From contig NZ_AP026560.1 in the NCBI RefSeq assembly GCF_025997855.1, positions 669,501 to 733,500 of the forward strand: a DNA stretch of 64,000 nucleotides. The letters run 5' to 3'. This stretch comes from Deinococcus aetherius. GTDB lineage: Bacteria; Deinococcota; Deinococci; Deinococcales; Deinococcaceae. Below the pieces are notes generated by a model. That model did no database searches. It was not told the origin of the DNA and was given only the letters and a program-made list of their open reading frames with translations. The translations under genes and the position numbers were made by a program. This document shows positions 14,735-27,549 of the stretch, one piece after another; within the stretch, counting starts at the first letter, position 1, and each line of letters starts with the position of its first letter.

Positions 14735-14805
14735 GGCAGCCGTCAGCCGTCAGCCGTCAGCGGTTCCTCCTGGCGACTGGCGACTGGCCGCTGGCGACTC
14801 CCGGT
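14735..14805. repeat. Two heptad arrays upstream of rsmI
   Basis: Three copies of GCCGTCA plus GCGGTTC are followed at once by CTGGCGA, CTGGCGA, CTGGCCG, CTGGCGA and CTCCCGG. All are 7-bp units of a CTGRCNN-type family seen elsewhere in the window. The array ends just before the rsmI start codon. Confidence 0.75.
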
Positions 14806-14813
14806 GGCCCCCC

Positions 14814-15656
14814 GTGACCGCCGAGGCTCCCGCCCCCCACGTCTGGCTCGTGCCGACCCCGGTGGGCAACCTCGGGGACATCACCCTCCGGGCGGTGGAG
14901 GTGCTGCGCGGCGCGGACGCCGTGGCCTGCGAGGACACGCGGCGCACCGGGGCGCTCCTCACGCATCTGGGGGTGAGCAAACCCCTCGTGCGGCTCGACG
15001 CCCACACCATGTACCGGGCTCCCGCCGTGCTGGAAGAACACCCCCGCCTTGCCTACGTGACCGACGCGGGCACGCCGGGGATCAGCGACCCGGGCGCGGA
15101 ACTCGTGCGGGCGGCCATCACGGCAGGTATCCCGGTCGAGGTGCTGCCCGGTCCCACGGCCTTCGTCCCCGCCCTGGTCCTGTCCGGTCTCCCGAACGCC
15201 CGTTTCACCTTCGAGGGCTTCCTGCCCCGCTCCGGCAGGGAGCGCCGCGAACGCCTCGCCGCCGTCGCCGCCCGAGCCGAGACGACCGTGCTGTACGAGA
15301 GCCCGCACCGCCTCACCGACACCCTGAACGACCTTGCGGAGGTGTGCGGCCCCACGCGGCAGGCGAGCGTGACCCGTGAACTCTCCAAACGCTTCGAGGA
15401 GACGGCGCGCGGAACGCTGGAGGGCCTCGCCTCCCACTTTGCGGGGGAGGTGCGCGGGGAGATCGTGGTCGTCGTGGCGGGGCGCCCGGCGGGGGAGGCG
15501 GCCCCCGGTGAGGAGGTGCCCGACCATACGGCCCTGGCGCGGGGCTGGGCCGCCGAGGGCAGGAGCGCCCGAGACATCCGGGAATTGCTCATCGCCCGGG
15601 GTTTGCGTAAGAATGACGCTTACGCCCTGGCCCTGCGGGTGACGCAAGGCGCCTGA
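14814..15656 (+). CDS. rsmI: 16S rRNA (cytidine-1402-2'-O)-methyltransferase
   Basis: A 280-residue tetrapyrrole-methylase-fold enzyme that 2'-O-methylates C1402 in the ribosomal P site. Signature segments: [19 protein letters not shown] at the N-terminus, [55 protein letters not shown] and ELSKRFEE. Start GTG 14814 is the first codon that keeps the conserved N-terminus and lies immediately after the heptad repeats. pfkA follows 28 bp later on the same strand. Confidence 0.95.
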   Translation: MTAEAPAPHVWLVPTPVGNLGDITLRAVEVLRGADAVACEDTRRTGALLTHLGVSKPLVRLDAHTMYRAPAVLEEHPRLAYVTDAGTPGISDPGAELVRAAITAGIPVEVLPGPTAFVPALVLSGLPNARFTFEGFLPRSGRERRERLAAVAARAETTVLYESPHRLTDTLNDLAEVCGPTRQASVTRELSKRFEETARGTLEGLASHFAGEVRGEIVVVVAGRPAGEAAPGEEVPDHTALARGWAAEGRSARDIRELLIARGLRKNDAYALALRVTQGA

Positions 15657-15684
15657 CGCCCCCACACCTTCCCCGAGGAGTTCC

Positions 15685-16731
15685 GTGACCGAGACCAGCC
15701 CCAACGAAGCCAGCCAGAACGAGACCAACATCGCCCCCGTCCTCGACCACCCCAATCCCAGGGGCGTCAGGCGCGTCGCCGTCCTCACCAGCGGGGGGGA
15801 CGCGCCGGGCATGAACGCGGCGATTCGCGCGGTGGTGCGCACGGCGACCCACCACGGCATCGAGGTCGTGGGGGTGCGGCGGGGCTTTTCCGGCCTGCAC
15901 CGGGGGGATATGCGCCTGATCGGGGCGCGCGACGTGGCGAACATCATCCAGCGCGGCGGCACTATCCTCCTGACCGCACGCTCGCACACCTGGCGCACCC
16001 CGGAGGGCCGGGCACGCGGCGCGCAATACCTGCGCGACTGGGGGGTGGACGGGTTGATCGTGATCGGCGGCGACGGCAGTTTTCACGGCGGGCACTTCCT
16101 CCAGCAGGAACACGGGATTCCGGTGGTCGGCCTGCCCGGCACCATCGACAACGACCTGTACGGCACCGACCACACCATCGGCTACTTCACGGCGGTCGAG
16201 ACCGCGCTCGACGCGGTGGACAAGCTGCGCGACACCGGCGCCTCGCACGAGCGCATCTTCGTGATCGAGGTGATGGGCCGCCACGCCGGGCACATCGCGC
16301 TCGACGTGGCGGTGGCGGGGGGCGCCGAGGAAGTCTTTATCCCCGAAGATCCCAAGCCGGTAGACGGCATCGTCGAGATCGTGCAGGAGAGCGTGTCGAA
16401 GGGCAAGGCCAGCTCCATCATCATCGTGGCGGAGGGCTTTCCCGGCGGGGCGCTGGGCGTCGCTCAAGCCATCGAGGCGGGCACCGGCCTGGAGACGCGG
16501 GTCAGCATCCTGGGCCACATCCAGCGCGGCGGCACGCCCGTCAGCAGCGACCGGGTGCTGGCGAGCCGCCTGGGCGAGGCTGCCGTCTACGCCCTGATGG
16601 ACGGACACAGCGACGTGATGGTGGGGCGGCAGAACGGCGAAATCGGCTTCACGCCTCTCCCGGAGACCTGGGAGAAGCGCAAGGACGTGAACCGCGACCT
16701 CTACCGCTGCGCGAAGACGCTGAGCGTCTGA
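15685..16731 (+). CDS. pfkA: 6-phosphofructokinase, ATP-type
   Basis: A 348-residue glycolytic kinase that phosphorylates fructose-6-phosphate. The ATP site ([19 protein letters not shown]), GGDGSFHGG, the catalytic loop [27 protein letters not shown] and [10 protein letters not shown] are all present. The first 28 residues (acidic, Asn/Glu/Thr-rich) are an extension beyond the usual PfkA start. GTG 15685 follows GAGGAG by a normal distance. Gly105 of GGDGS predicts use of ATP rather than pyrophosphate. Confidence 0.95.
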   Translation: MTETSPNEASQNETNIAPVLDHPNPRGVRRVAVLTSGGDAPGMNAAIRAVVRTATHHGIEVVGVRRGFSGLHRGDMRLIGARDVANIIQRGGTILLTARSHTWRTPEGRARGAQYLRDWGVDGLIVIGGDGSFHGGHFLQQEHGIPVVGLPGTIDNDLYGTDHTIGYFTAVETALDAVDKLRDTGASHERIFVIEVMGRHAGHIALDVAVAGGAEEVFIPEDPKPVDGIVEIVQESVSKGKASSIIIVAEGFPGGALGVAQAIEAGTGLETRVSILGHIQRGGTPVSSDRVLASRLGEAAVYALMDGHSDVMVGRQNGEIGFTPLPETWEKRKDVNRDLYRCAKTLSV

Positions 16732-16898
16732 GGGGAGGCCTCTTCCCGATTTCCCGGGGGCTGCCGAACACGTCAGGAACTGACGGCAACTGCCATTAGC
16801 CTTGGGACGTCAGGAGGTCGGCGTATCCCCGGGCCGCAACTCGCTGGCGTCCGAAGATTTCTGGGGCCTGATTTCTGACGGAGGAGTGGACGCTACAG

Positions 16899-17189
16899 GT
16901 GATCAGGCTTGAGTTCAGCGGTGAGCTTTGGCACTGGGTTGGCCCGGCTCCTTGGTACTTCGTCACCGTTCCGGCAGAAGAGTGCGCCGTGCTGCAAGCC
17001 GCGTCGAAGTTCGTCACGTACGGCTGGGGAATGCTTCCGGTCAACGTATGGATCGGCGAAACGGAGTACAGGACGTCCTTGTTTCCAAAAGAAGGCCGCT
17101 ACCTCGTGCCCGTCAAGGCGAGTGTGCGAAAGGCAGAACACCTCGAAGAGGGCGATGAGGTGACGGTGCGACTCGAACTCCGTTCCTGA
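16899..17189 (+). CDS. DUF1905 domain protein
   Basis: A 96-residue single-domain protein matching DUF1905: FSGELWHWVGPAPWYFVTVP, GWGMLPVNVWIGETEYRTSLFPKEGRYLVPVKASVRKAE and EEGDEVTVRLEL. The family is a small beta-barrel-like domain of unknown function, sometimes fused to YdeI-type domains. GTG 16899 is preceded by GAGGAG 12 bases upstream. Base composition is a little lower in GC than the neighbours, so it may be acquired. Confidence 0.85.
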   Translation: MIRLEFSGELWHWVGPAPWYFVTVPAEECAVLQAASKFVTYGWGMLPVNVWIGETEYRTSLFPKEGRYLVPVKASVRKAEHLEEGDEVTVRLELRS

Positions 17190-17284
17190 CATGTGACCGC
17201 AGCAGCCGGACAAGTTGAGGGCTTGTTCCTCAAAGCATCCCAACTGAGCGGACGTGCGCGAACGACCCCGAGGGCAGAGGAAGA

Positions 17285-17318
17285 AAAGGGGCCGCAGGCA
17301 TCCCGCCCCGGCCCCTTT
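17285..17318 (-). terminator. Terminator after ftsZ
   Basis: A perfect 10-bp stem, AAAGGGGCCG (17285-17294) with CGGCCCCTTT (17309-17318), lies 21 bp after the ftsZ stop. Read on the minus strand it is followed by TTTTCTTCCTC, a usable U-tract. Confidence 0.8.
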
Positions 17319-17339
17319 CCTTTAACGGCTAACCCCTGT

Positions 17340-18438
<1,099 letters not shown>

Positions 18439-18478
18439 GTGCGGCCCTCCCCTCCCGGGCGCCGCTTGCACGCGCAGT

Positions 18479-18484
18479 AGTGTA
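18479..18484 (-). promoter_or_regulatory. Internal promoter for ftsZ (-10 box)
   Basis: TACACT on the minus strand about 53 bases before the ftsZ start. A leader of roughly 45 bases with a Shine-Dalgarno site would result, unlike the leaderless genes. It would give ftsZ expression extra to the long cluster transcript. Confidence 0.5.
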
Positions 18485-18489
18485 ACGCA

Positions 18490-18528
18490 GCCCCGCCCGC
18501 CCTGCCCGCCGCCGAGCTTGGGCGGGGC
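18490..18528. other. Strong hairpin between ftsA and ftsZ
   Basis: GCCCCGCCC (18490-18498) pairs perfectly with GGGCGGGGC (18520-18528) across a 21-base loop, between the ftsA stop and the ftsZ promoter. There is no T-tract on the minus side. It may be an attenuator or an mRNA-stability element that separates ftsA and ftsZ levels. Confidence 0.45.
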
Positions 18529-18558
18529 GGAGGCCGGGCCGGGACCCCGAACTGGGCG

Positions 18559-20708
<2,150 letters not shown>

Positions 20709-20742
20709 GACTGCCCCGGCCCGCGCGTTCCTTCCACCCGGC

Positions 20743-21624
20743 TCAGCCCTCTTCCGGCCACAGCTCGTACTCCAGTTCCAGCGGCACGCCCACCCGCTCT
20801 CGGATGATCCCGAGCAGCGCGTGGACGTCCGCGCTGTTCGCTCCCCCCAGGTTTACGATGAAGTTGGCGTGCTCGGGCGCGATCATCGCGTTCCCGACCC
20901 GCGTGCCCTTCAGCCCCGCCTCGTCGATCAGCCTGCCCGCCGACACGCCCCCCGGGTTCTTGAAGGCGCAGCCCGGCGTCTTCATCTTGGGCTGGCCCTT
21001 GCGTGCGGAGTCGGCGAACTCCATCCTCGCCTGCACCTCTTCCGGGGTGCTGCGGCGCAGCTTGAGCCGCACCCGCGCGACGATGTGGTTTCTGGGGATG
21101 CCGCTCGCCCGGTAACCCCAGTCGAGGTCGTCCGGCGTGACCTGCCGCCTGCTCCCCGGCGTCACGATCTCCAGCGTGTGCAGCCCGTCGAACGTCTCGC
21201 CGTAGCGCGTGCCCGCGTTCATCCACACGGCGCCGCCGACCTGCGCGGGGATGCCGACCGTGCCCTCCAGGTTCGAGAGGCCGAGCTTCTGGAGCCTGCG
21301 GATCAGGCCGGGGAGGGGGACGCCGCCGCCCACCCAACCCGTCACCACGGTTTCCCCGTCGCTCAGCCCCGGGTCGGGCGTCAGGTCGGTCTCCGCGAAG
21401 GGCCCCGTCAGGCGGATGACCCGCTCGGGCACCCCCTCGTCGGCGATCACGAGGTTGCTGCCGCCGCCCAGAATGCGGTAGGGGGCCTCCATCGCCTCGG
21501 CGAGCTGGTCGTGGTCCGAGACGAACCACACCTCGGCCTCGCCGCCCACCCCCAGGGTCGTGAAGCGGGCGAGGGGCAGCCGCTCGACGCGGGCACCCGT
21601 GCGGCTGGGCTGGGTGAGGGTCAC
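20743..21624 (-). CDS. murB: UDP-N-acetylenolpyruvoylglucosamine reductase
   Basis: A 293-residue FAD enzyme that reduces UDP-GlcNAc-enolpyruvate to UDP-MurNAc. FAD-binding segments TTLGVGGEAEVWF and ILGGGSNLVIADEG are followed by LEGTVGIPAQVGGAVWMNAGTRYGE and the catalytic Ser/Glu region PGCAFKNP and the C-terminal VGNAMIAPEHANFIVN. It is a type II MurB by length. GTG 21624 gives a GTGA overlap with the murC stop; the longer frame to 21660 would lie inside murC. Confidence 0.95.
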   Translation of the reverse strand: MTLTQPSRTGARVERLPLARFTTLGVGGEAEVWFVSDHDQLAEAMEAPYRILGGGSNLVIADEGVPERVIRLTGPFAETDLTPDPGLSDGETVVTGWVGGGVPLPGLIRRLQKLGLSNLEGTVGIPAQVGGAVWMNAGTRYGETFDGLHTLEIVTPGSRRQVTPDDLDWGYRASGIPRNHIVARVRLKLRRSTPEEVQARMEFADSARKGQPKMKTPGCAFKNPGGVSAGRLIDEAGLKGTRVGNAMIAPEHANFIVNLGGANSADVHALLGIIRERVGVPLELEYELWPEEG

Positions 21625-23030
21625 GCCCCCACCCCCGCGAGTTCCCGCGAGAGCTTCCACACGTCCCCGGCGCCCATCGTCACGATGATGTCCCCACCCG
21701 AGGCCGTCTCGCGCAGGTAACGGACGACCTCGGCGCGGTCGGGGAGGTAACGCACGCCCCCGTGCCCACCCTGCGCCATCCGGTCGCTGACGAGCGTGGC
21801 GTGGATGCCGGGGATGGGTTGTTCGGACGCCGCCGCGATATCGAGGATCAGCACCTCGTCCGCCCCCATCAGCGCGTCGGCGAGGCGGGGCCAGGACTGC
21901 TGGGTGCGGAGGTAACGGTGGGGCTGGAAGACCACCCGCACCCGCCGCCCGGTCTGCCGCGCCGCCTGCACCGCCGCCGCGACCTTGGTGGCGTTATGCG
22001 CGTAGTCGTCGATCACCAGCGCCCCGTTGAGCTGCCCCACCCGCTGCCAGCGCCGCCCCGGTCCCCGGAAGGAGGCCAGCGCCGCCGCCGCCTTCCCGAA
22101 GTCGCCCCCGTACAGGTGGGTCACGGCCAGCGCGGCGAGGGCGTTGAGAACGTTGTGGGTGCCGGGCAGCGACACCCGTGCCTCGCCCAGCACCTCGCCC
22201 CGGTACTCCACCGTAAAGGTCGTTCCCTCCGCGTCCGGGTGGAGGTCCACGGCGCGGTAGTCGGCCCCCCCCGCCTGCCCGTAGCTCAGCCGCTCGGCTG
22301 CCCCGGCGCAAAGCCCATTCAATCCCGGCCAGTCGGCGCAGTAGAGCACCTGGCGGGCGTGCCCCACGAACCGGGCGAAGGCCGCGTGCTGCTCCTCGAC
22401 CGTCTCCCAATAGGTCGCCTGGTTGCCGCCGACGTGGTCGTCCTCCGCGTTCGTGAACACGGCGGTCTCGCACTGAAGGTTCCCGAATCCCCGGTCGGAC
22501 TCGTCCACCTCGGCGACGAAGGGCCCATGACCCATCCGCGCGTTGCTGCCGAACTCGGGCACGATGCCGCCCACGAAGGCCGCCGGGTCGAGCCCCGCCC
22601 CCTGCATGGCGACGGCGATCATCGAGGTCGTCGTGGTCTTGCCGTGGGTGCCGATCACCCCGACCGAGGGCCCCGCCCGCAACAGTTCGTCCAGCAGGCT
22701 CATGCGTGGACGGACCTCCACCCCCGCCGCCCGCGCCGCCACGAGTTCGGGGTGATCCTTGGGCACCGCCTCCGACGCGATCAGCACGTCCACGCCGCTC
22801 ACATGAGTGGGGCTGTGCCCGACCGCGACCGGAATGCCCTCCCGCTCCAGTTGCTCGGTGAGTTCGGAGGAGGACGCGTCGCAGCCGCTGACCCGCACCC
22901 CGCGTGCCGCGAGCAGCCGCGCGAAGGCGCTTACTCCGATGCCACCGATGCCCATCAGGTGATAGTGGGAAGGTGGGGGAGAGGGCGGGTCGGCGGGAGC
23001 GGCGGAGGGGAAAGGGGGGGAGTCAGTCAT
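21621..23030 (-). CDS. murC: UDP-N-acetylmuramate-L-alanine ligase
   Basis: A 469-residue Mur ligase that adds L-Ala to UDP-MurNAc. The N-terminal Rossmann domain has LMGIGGIGVSAFARLL, the ATP loop is GTHGKTTTTSM, the middle domain contains EVDESDRGF and NAEDDHVGGN, and the C-terminal domain has IDDYAHNATKV and FQPHRYLRT. The first 20 residues are a Pro/Ser-rich extension. It lies 52 bp after murG and overlaps murB by 4 bp. Confidence 0.96.
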   Translation of the reverse strand: MTDSPPFPSAAPADPPSPPPSHYHLMGIGGIGVSAFARLLAARGVRVSGCDASSSELTEQLEREGIPVAVGHSPTHVSGVDVLIASEAVPKDHPELVAARAAGVEVRPRMSLLDELLRAGPSVGVIGTHGKTTTTSMIAVAMQGAGLDPAAFVGGIVPEFGSNARMGHGPFVAEVDESDRGFGNLQCETAVFTNAEDDHVGGNQATYWETVEEQHAAFARFVGHARQVLYCADWPGLNGLCAGAAERLSYGQAGGADYRAVDLHPDAEGTTFTVEYRGEVLGEARVSLPGTHNVLNALAALAVTHLYGGDFGKAAAALASFRGPGRRWQRVGQLNGALVIDDYAHNATKVAAAVQAARQTGRRVRVVFQPHRYLRTQQSWPRLADALMGADEVLILDIAAASEQPIPGIHATLVSDRMAQGGHGGVRYLPDRAEVVRYLRETASGGDIIVTMGAGDVWKLSRELAGVGA

Positions 23031-23082
23031 GGTGAGGGTCCGGGAAGAGCGTCACAAACCTGGAAAACCAGAAAACGAGATT

Positions 23083-24171
23083 TCAATGCAAGAACCGCTC
23101 CACGAGGTCGGCGAAGCGCCCCGCCGCGCCCGCCGGGGAGCGCGCGAGGGCTGCCTCCCGCATCGCGGCGCGCTTGTCTGGCGAGGCACACTCTAGCACC
23201 GCCCCGCCCAGCGCCTCCTCCAACCTCGCCTGTTCGACCACCCGCCCCGCCCCCGCCTCCTGCACGCTGAGGGCGTTGTGAAGCTGATGGTTCTCTGCCG
23301 ACTCGGGCAGCGGCACCATCACGAGCGGCACCCCGTGGAAGGCTGCCTCCGCGAGCGTGCCCGTGCCCGCCCGGGTGATCGCCAGGTCCGCCGCCGACCA
23401 CGCCGCCACCGCGTCCACGAAGCCCACCGGCTGATACCACGGCAGGTCGCGCACGCGCGGCACCACGTCGGAGAGCCAGCGCGGCCCGGTAGAGTGGATC
23501 ACCTGCACGGCGCCGCCCTCCGGCAGCAGGCCCTCCACCCCCAGGACGTGCCGTAGCGTGTCTGGCACGGCGCCGTTGAGCGCCAACGACCCCTGCGAGC
23601 CGCCCATCACGAGGATCGTCAGCGGTCCCTCCTGGAGGCCCAGCCTCGCCAGCGCCTCCGACCGGGGCAGCCGCTCCTCCCGCACGGGCATCCCGACCAG
23701 GGTGGCCTTGCGCCCTGGCAGGCCGATCACGCGCGGGTAGGCCGTGCCGACCGCCCGCGCCCGCCCCGCCGCGAGCCGCTGGGTCAGGCCCAGGCGCGCG
23801 TTCTGCTCGTGCAGGACGGTGGGGAGGCCCAGGCTCTGCGCCCCCAGCACGCCGGGCAGGCTGGCGAAGCCGCCGAAGCCCACGACGGCGCCGGGCCGCT
23901 TCTCCCGCAGGAAGGAACGCGCCTCCCTCAGTCCCCGCGCGGCCCGGAGGAGTTCGCGGGGGTCGGGGCGCCCCTGCCCGCTGCGGGCGAGCTTCCCGGC
24001 CTCCACCCCCTGAAAGCCCAGGCCCTGCTCCCGCGCCACCCGCTCCTCCATCCCGCCCCGCTGCCCGAGGATCAGCGCCTCGTGCCCGCGCGCCATCAGC
24101 TCTCGTGCGGTGGCGACCGCCGGGTAGATGTGGCCCCCCGTGCCTCCCGTTGCCATGACGACCAGATTCAT
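23083..24171 (-). CDS. murG: UDP-GlcNAc:lipid I transferase MurG
   Basis: A 362-residue GT28 glycosyltransferase that turns lipid I into lipid II at the inner membrane face. ATGGTGGHIYPAVATA (lipid-binding loop) opens the protein, followed by GFGGFASLPGV, LHEQNARLG, VMGGSQGS and the UDP-binding RAGTGTLAEAAFHGVPLVMVPLP with AENHQ. ATG 24171 is 7 bases after a TACACT box on the minus strand, so the whole murG-ftsZ cluster probably starts here with a leaderless mRNA. The longer frame from 24228 is discarded. Confidence 0.96.
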   Translation of the reverse strand: MNLVVMATGGTGGHIYPAVATARELMARGHEALILGQRGGMEERVAREQGLGFQGVEAGKLARSGQGRPDPRELLRAARGLREARSFLREKRPGAVVGFGGFASLPGVLGAQSLGLPTVLHEQNARLGLTQRLAAGRARAVGTAYPRVIGLPGRKATLVGMPVREERLPRSEALARLGLQEGPLTILVMGGSQGSLALNGAVPDTLRHVLGVEGLLPEGGAVQVIHSTGPRWLSDVVPRVRDLPWYQPVGFVDAVAAWSAADLAITRAGTGTLAEAAFHGVPLVMVPLPESAENHQLHNALSVQEAGAGRVVEQARLEEALGGAVLECASPDKRAAMREAALARSPAGAAGRFADLVERFLH

Positions 24172-24190
24172 CCGGGGGAGTGTAGTGCCT

Positions 24191-24245
24191 GGGTGAGTGG
24201 ATCGTGGCAGTTGCCTCCCACTCACCACTCACCACTTCCCACTGA
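24191..24245. repeat. Heptad repeat array near the murG promoter
   Basis: The units CCACTCA, CCACTCA, CCACTTC and CCACTGA fill 24218-24245. GGGTGAGTGG (24191-24200) is a partial inverted copy that pairs with CCACTCACC. Nearly the same sequence occurs at 13487-13514. Confidence 0.65.
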
Positions 24246-24252
24246 CCTCGTC

Positions 24253-25011
<759 letters not shown>

Positions 25012-25055
25012 GCTTCAAGGTACGGCGGAAAAGTGAGTCGAGTTCCCATACTTGT

Positions 25056-26225
25056 TCAGCCCATCACCTCACCCACCCGGCGCAGCACCTCCTCGATCTG
25101 CTCCATGCCCGTCGCGTAGCTCAGGCGCACCTGCCCCGGCGCGGCGAAGTCGGTCCCCGGCACCACGGCGACGCGCGCCTCGTCGAGGAGGATGCGGGCG
25201 GCTTCCAGTTCGTCGGGGTGAATCCGGCTGGTGTCCGTCATCACGTAGAAGGCGCCCTGGGGTGTGGGGGTCGGGAGGCCCAGCGTGTTCAGCCCGGCCA
25301 CGATCCGGTCCCGCCGCTCGCGGTAGGCCTGCCGCGCCATCTCGATGAACCGCGCCGTCTCCTCGTATTGGGTCAGGGCGGCGAGGGCAGCGTACTGCGA
25401 GACGCTGCTCGCGTTGCTCGTGCTCTGCGACTGGATGGCGTTCATCGCCGTGATCACGCTCTTCGGCCCGCCCGCGTAGCCGATGCGCCACCCCGTCATC
25501 GCGTACGCCTTGCTCGCCCCGTTTACCGTCAGCGTGTGCTCCGGCGCGTACCGCCCGATGCTGATTTGCGTGGCGTCGTACACCAGATGCTCGTACATCT
25601 CGTCCGTCACGATCATGAGGTCGTGCCGCTGCGCGATCCGCGCGACCGCCTCCAGCACGCTCGGCGGGAACACGGCCCCCGTCGGGTTGCCGGGGCTGTT
25701 CAGAATGATCATGCGGGTGCGGGGAGTCACCCGCGCCTCTACCTCCCCCGGGTCGAGCAGGAAGCCGGACTCCGGGGTCGTGGGCACGGCGACGGGCACC
25801 GCCCCCGTCAGCGCGACCATCTCCGGGTAGCTCACCCAGTACGGCGCGGGGATCAGCACCTCGTCCCCCAGGTTCAGCAGCGCGAAAAAGGCGTTGAAGA
25901 GGGCCTGTTTGCCCCCGCTCGTGACGGTCACGGCGTCGGGGGCATAAGTCAGGCCGTTCTCACGGGCGAACTTGGCGCTGATCGCCTCGCGCAGTTCGGC
26001 CACGCCGCTCACGGCGGTGTACTTCGTCTTCCCCTCCTCGATGGCCCGTACGGCGGCGGCCTTGATGTGGGGCGGCGTGTCGAAGTCGGGCTCGCCCACG
26101 CTCATGCTGATCACGTCCACACCCGCCCGGCGAAGCTCCAGCGCCCGGGACGAGACCGCCACCGTGGAGGAGGGCTTGAGGCTCAGGGCACGCCGGGAGA
26201 GCCGAAAGGGGGAGGAGGTGGTCAT
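25056..26225 (-). CDS. PLP-dependent aminotransferase, aspartate type
   Basis: A 389-residue fold-type I class I aminotransferase. LSLKPSSTVAVSSRALEL and SVGEPDFDTPPHIKAAA at the N-terminus, TSGGKQALFNAF (phosphate), ILNSPGNPTGAVF (Asn/Pro), VTDEMYEHLVY (Asp, Tyr) and the PLP lysine in VNGASKAYAMTGWRIGY are all visible. The subgroup commonly acts on aspartate and other amino acids (Thermus AspC-like). A TACCCT box sits 6 bases before ATG 26225. Confidence 0.93.
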   Translation of the reverse strand: MTTSSPFRLSRRALSLKPSSTVAVSSRALELRRAGVDVISMSVGEPDFDTPPHIKAAAVRAIEEGKTKYTAVSGVAELREAISAKFARENGLTYAPDAVTVTSGGKQALFNAFFALLNLGDEVLIPAPYWVSYPEMVALTGAVPVAVPTTPESGFLLDPGEVEARVTPRTRMIILNSPGNPTGAVFPPSVLEAVARIAQRHDLMIVTDEMYEHLVYDATQISIGRYAPEHTLTVNGASKAYAMTGWRIGYAGGPKSVITAMNAIQSQSTSNASSVSQYAALAALTQYEETARFIEMARQAYRERRDRIVAGLNTLGLPTPTPQGAFYVMTDTSRIHPDELEAARILLDEARVAVVPGTDFAAPGQVRLSYATGMEQIEEVLRRVGEVMG

Positions 26226-26368
26226 GGGGAGAGGGTACAGGGGGCCTGGCGTGACGAGGAACGCATAGGCTAGCTGTACTACGAACGGCGGGAAAACAAT
26301 ATTCGAGTCCCGCTGCTGTTAAGACCCTAGTGGTCGACCACGGACAAGAGAAGGTCTAAGATGAGGGT

Positions 26369-26803
26369 ATGGGACGGCGGAAGCAGTTTGTCGTGACGCT
26401 CAGCGATGAGGAGCGTCGTCAACTTACCGACATGACGCGAAAGGGCGTGATCAGTGCGCGGGTCATGACCCGCGCACGTCTCTTGCTTCTGGCTGACCAA
26501 CAGTTGAAGGATGATGACGTGGCCGAGCGGCTGGACATCAGTCATTTGACGGTCGCCAGCATTCGGAAGAAATACACCCAAGGTGGGCTGCAAGCCGCCT
26601 TGTACGAGAAGGCTCGTCCGAAACCGCCGTCAAAACTGGGTCCTAAGGAGACAGCAATCCTGATTGCAGAAGCCTGTTCAGGAGGTCCAGATGGGCAAGC
26701 CAAGTGGACCATGCAACTCCTTGCAGATCGTTTGGTGACGCTGGGCGTAGTGGAAAGCATCAGTGATGAGACGATCCGGCGAACACTGAAAAAAACGACT
26801 TGA
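26369..26803 (+). CDS. IS630 transposase, N-terminal frame
   Basis: A 144-residue protein with the helix-turn-helix region of IS630 transposases (VITLSD-like start, RARLLLLADQQLKDDDVAERLDISHLTVASIRKKY). It ends in SDETIRRTLKKTT. At the end of the frame seven A (26789-26795) form a slippery run (G AAA AAA A). A -1 shift there joins the second frame directly, so the full transposase (about 26369-27483) is probably produced by programmed frameshifting, known in this IS family. Confidence 0.9.
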   Translation: MGRRKQFVVTLSDEERRQLTDMTRKGVISARVMTRARLLLLADQQLKDDDVAERLDISHLTVASIRKKYTQGGLQAALYEKARPKPPSKLGPKETAILIAEACSGGPDGQAKWTMQLLADRLVTLGVVESISDETIRRTLKKTT

Positions 26804-27483
26804 AGCCCTGGCAAGTCCAGAGTTGGTGCATCGCCAAAGTCGGCGCTGATTTCGTCTGGCGCATGGAAGAGGTGCTGGACACGTACGCTGAGCCGTATGA
26901 TCCACTGTACCCCGTGGTCTGCTTCGACGAGAAGTCCTATCAATTGTTGGCGCACATCACTGAACCGCTTCCACCCGTGCCGGGACACCCGGCACGGGTG
27001 GACTACGAGTACAGGCGTTGTGGAACGGCCAATCTCTTCATTGCTTTTGAACCCTTGACCGGGCAGCGGACAGTCACCGTGACCGAACGTCGCAGCAGCG
27101 AGGAGTTCGTGGCACAAATGCAGGCTCTCCACTTGCGCTACCCCGAGGCGAAGACAATTCGCCTGGTGCTGGACCAACTGTCCACGCACACGCCGTCCTC
27201 GTTGTACCAGCACCTCCCGCCCGACGAAGCAAACGCCTTGAAGAGGCGGTTTGAATGGGTCTACACGCCGAAGCACGCTTCCTGGTTGAACATGGCGGAA
27301 ATGGAATGGTCAGTTTTGGAGCGACAGTGCTTGAGAAGACGGTTGGCAACCTTTGAGGAACTCAACAATGAAGTCAAAGCCTGGGAAGCGGATCGAAATG
27401 CTCGGTCAGTTAAGGTGAGCTGGCAATTCAATACAGACAAGGCACGAGTGAAATTAAGCCGCCAATATCCGTCCCAAAATTAG
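26800..27483 (+). CDS. IS630 transposase, catalytic DDE frame
   Basis: The 227-residue second frame carries the DDE catalytic core: first Asp in VVCFDEKSYQLL, second Asp in IRLVLDQLSTHT and Glu in ASWLNMAEMEWSVLERQCL. Reading through the -1 shift gives LKKNDLKPWQVQSWCI, the normal junction of IS630 proteins. A separate start at TTG 26800 is therefore not needed and probably not used. All catalytic residues are present, so the enzyme may be active. Confidence 0.9.
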   Translation: MKPWQVQSWCIAKVGADFVWRMEEVLDTYAEPYDPLYPVVCFDEKSYQLLAHITEPLPPVPGHPARVDYEYRRCGTANLFIAFEPLTGQRTVTVTERRSSEEFVAQMQALHLRYPEAKTIRLVLDQLSTHTPSSLYQHLPPDEANALKRRFEWVYTPKHASWLNMAEMEWSVLERQCLRRRLATFEELNNEVKAWEADRNARSVKVSWQFNTDKARVKLSRQYPSQN

Positions 27484-27549
27484 GCCTAGCTATGTCTGTG
27501 GTTATCCACTAGCCCGGTCTTGCTATCCTTGGCAGTAAGGAGAGCCGAG

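Larger units (their letters stand above)
26330..27509 (+). mobile_element. Complete IS630-family insertion sequence
   Basis: The element is 1180 bp. The ends are inverted: the left end GTGGTCGACCACGGACA (from 26330) matches the reverse of the right end GTGGATAACCACAGACA (to 27509). TA flanks both ends (26328-26329 and 27510-27511), the duplication typical of IS630/Tc1-type insertion. It holds two overlapping transposase frames. Base composition is clearly lower in GC than the host genes. It sits between the aminotransferase promoter and the VapBC operon and appears intact. Confidence 0.93.

Noticed and set aside
14735..14805. Repeat arrays considered as CRISPR
   Set aside because: Units are 7 bp in direct tandem without spacers, and no cas genes are present.
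26290..26327. tRNA T-arm-like sequence (GCGGG ... TTCGAGTCCCGC) next to the IS630 left end
   Set aside because: The stem is split by nine extra bases, and no anticodon arm, D-arm or matching acceptor strand is found nearby. It may be chance.
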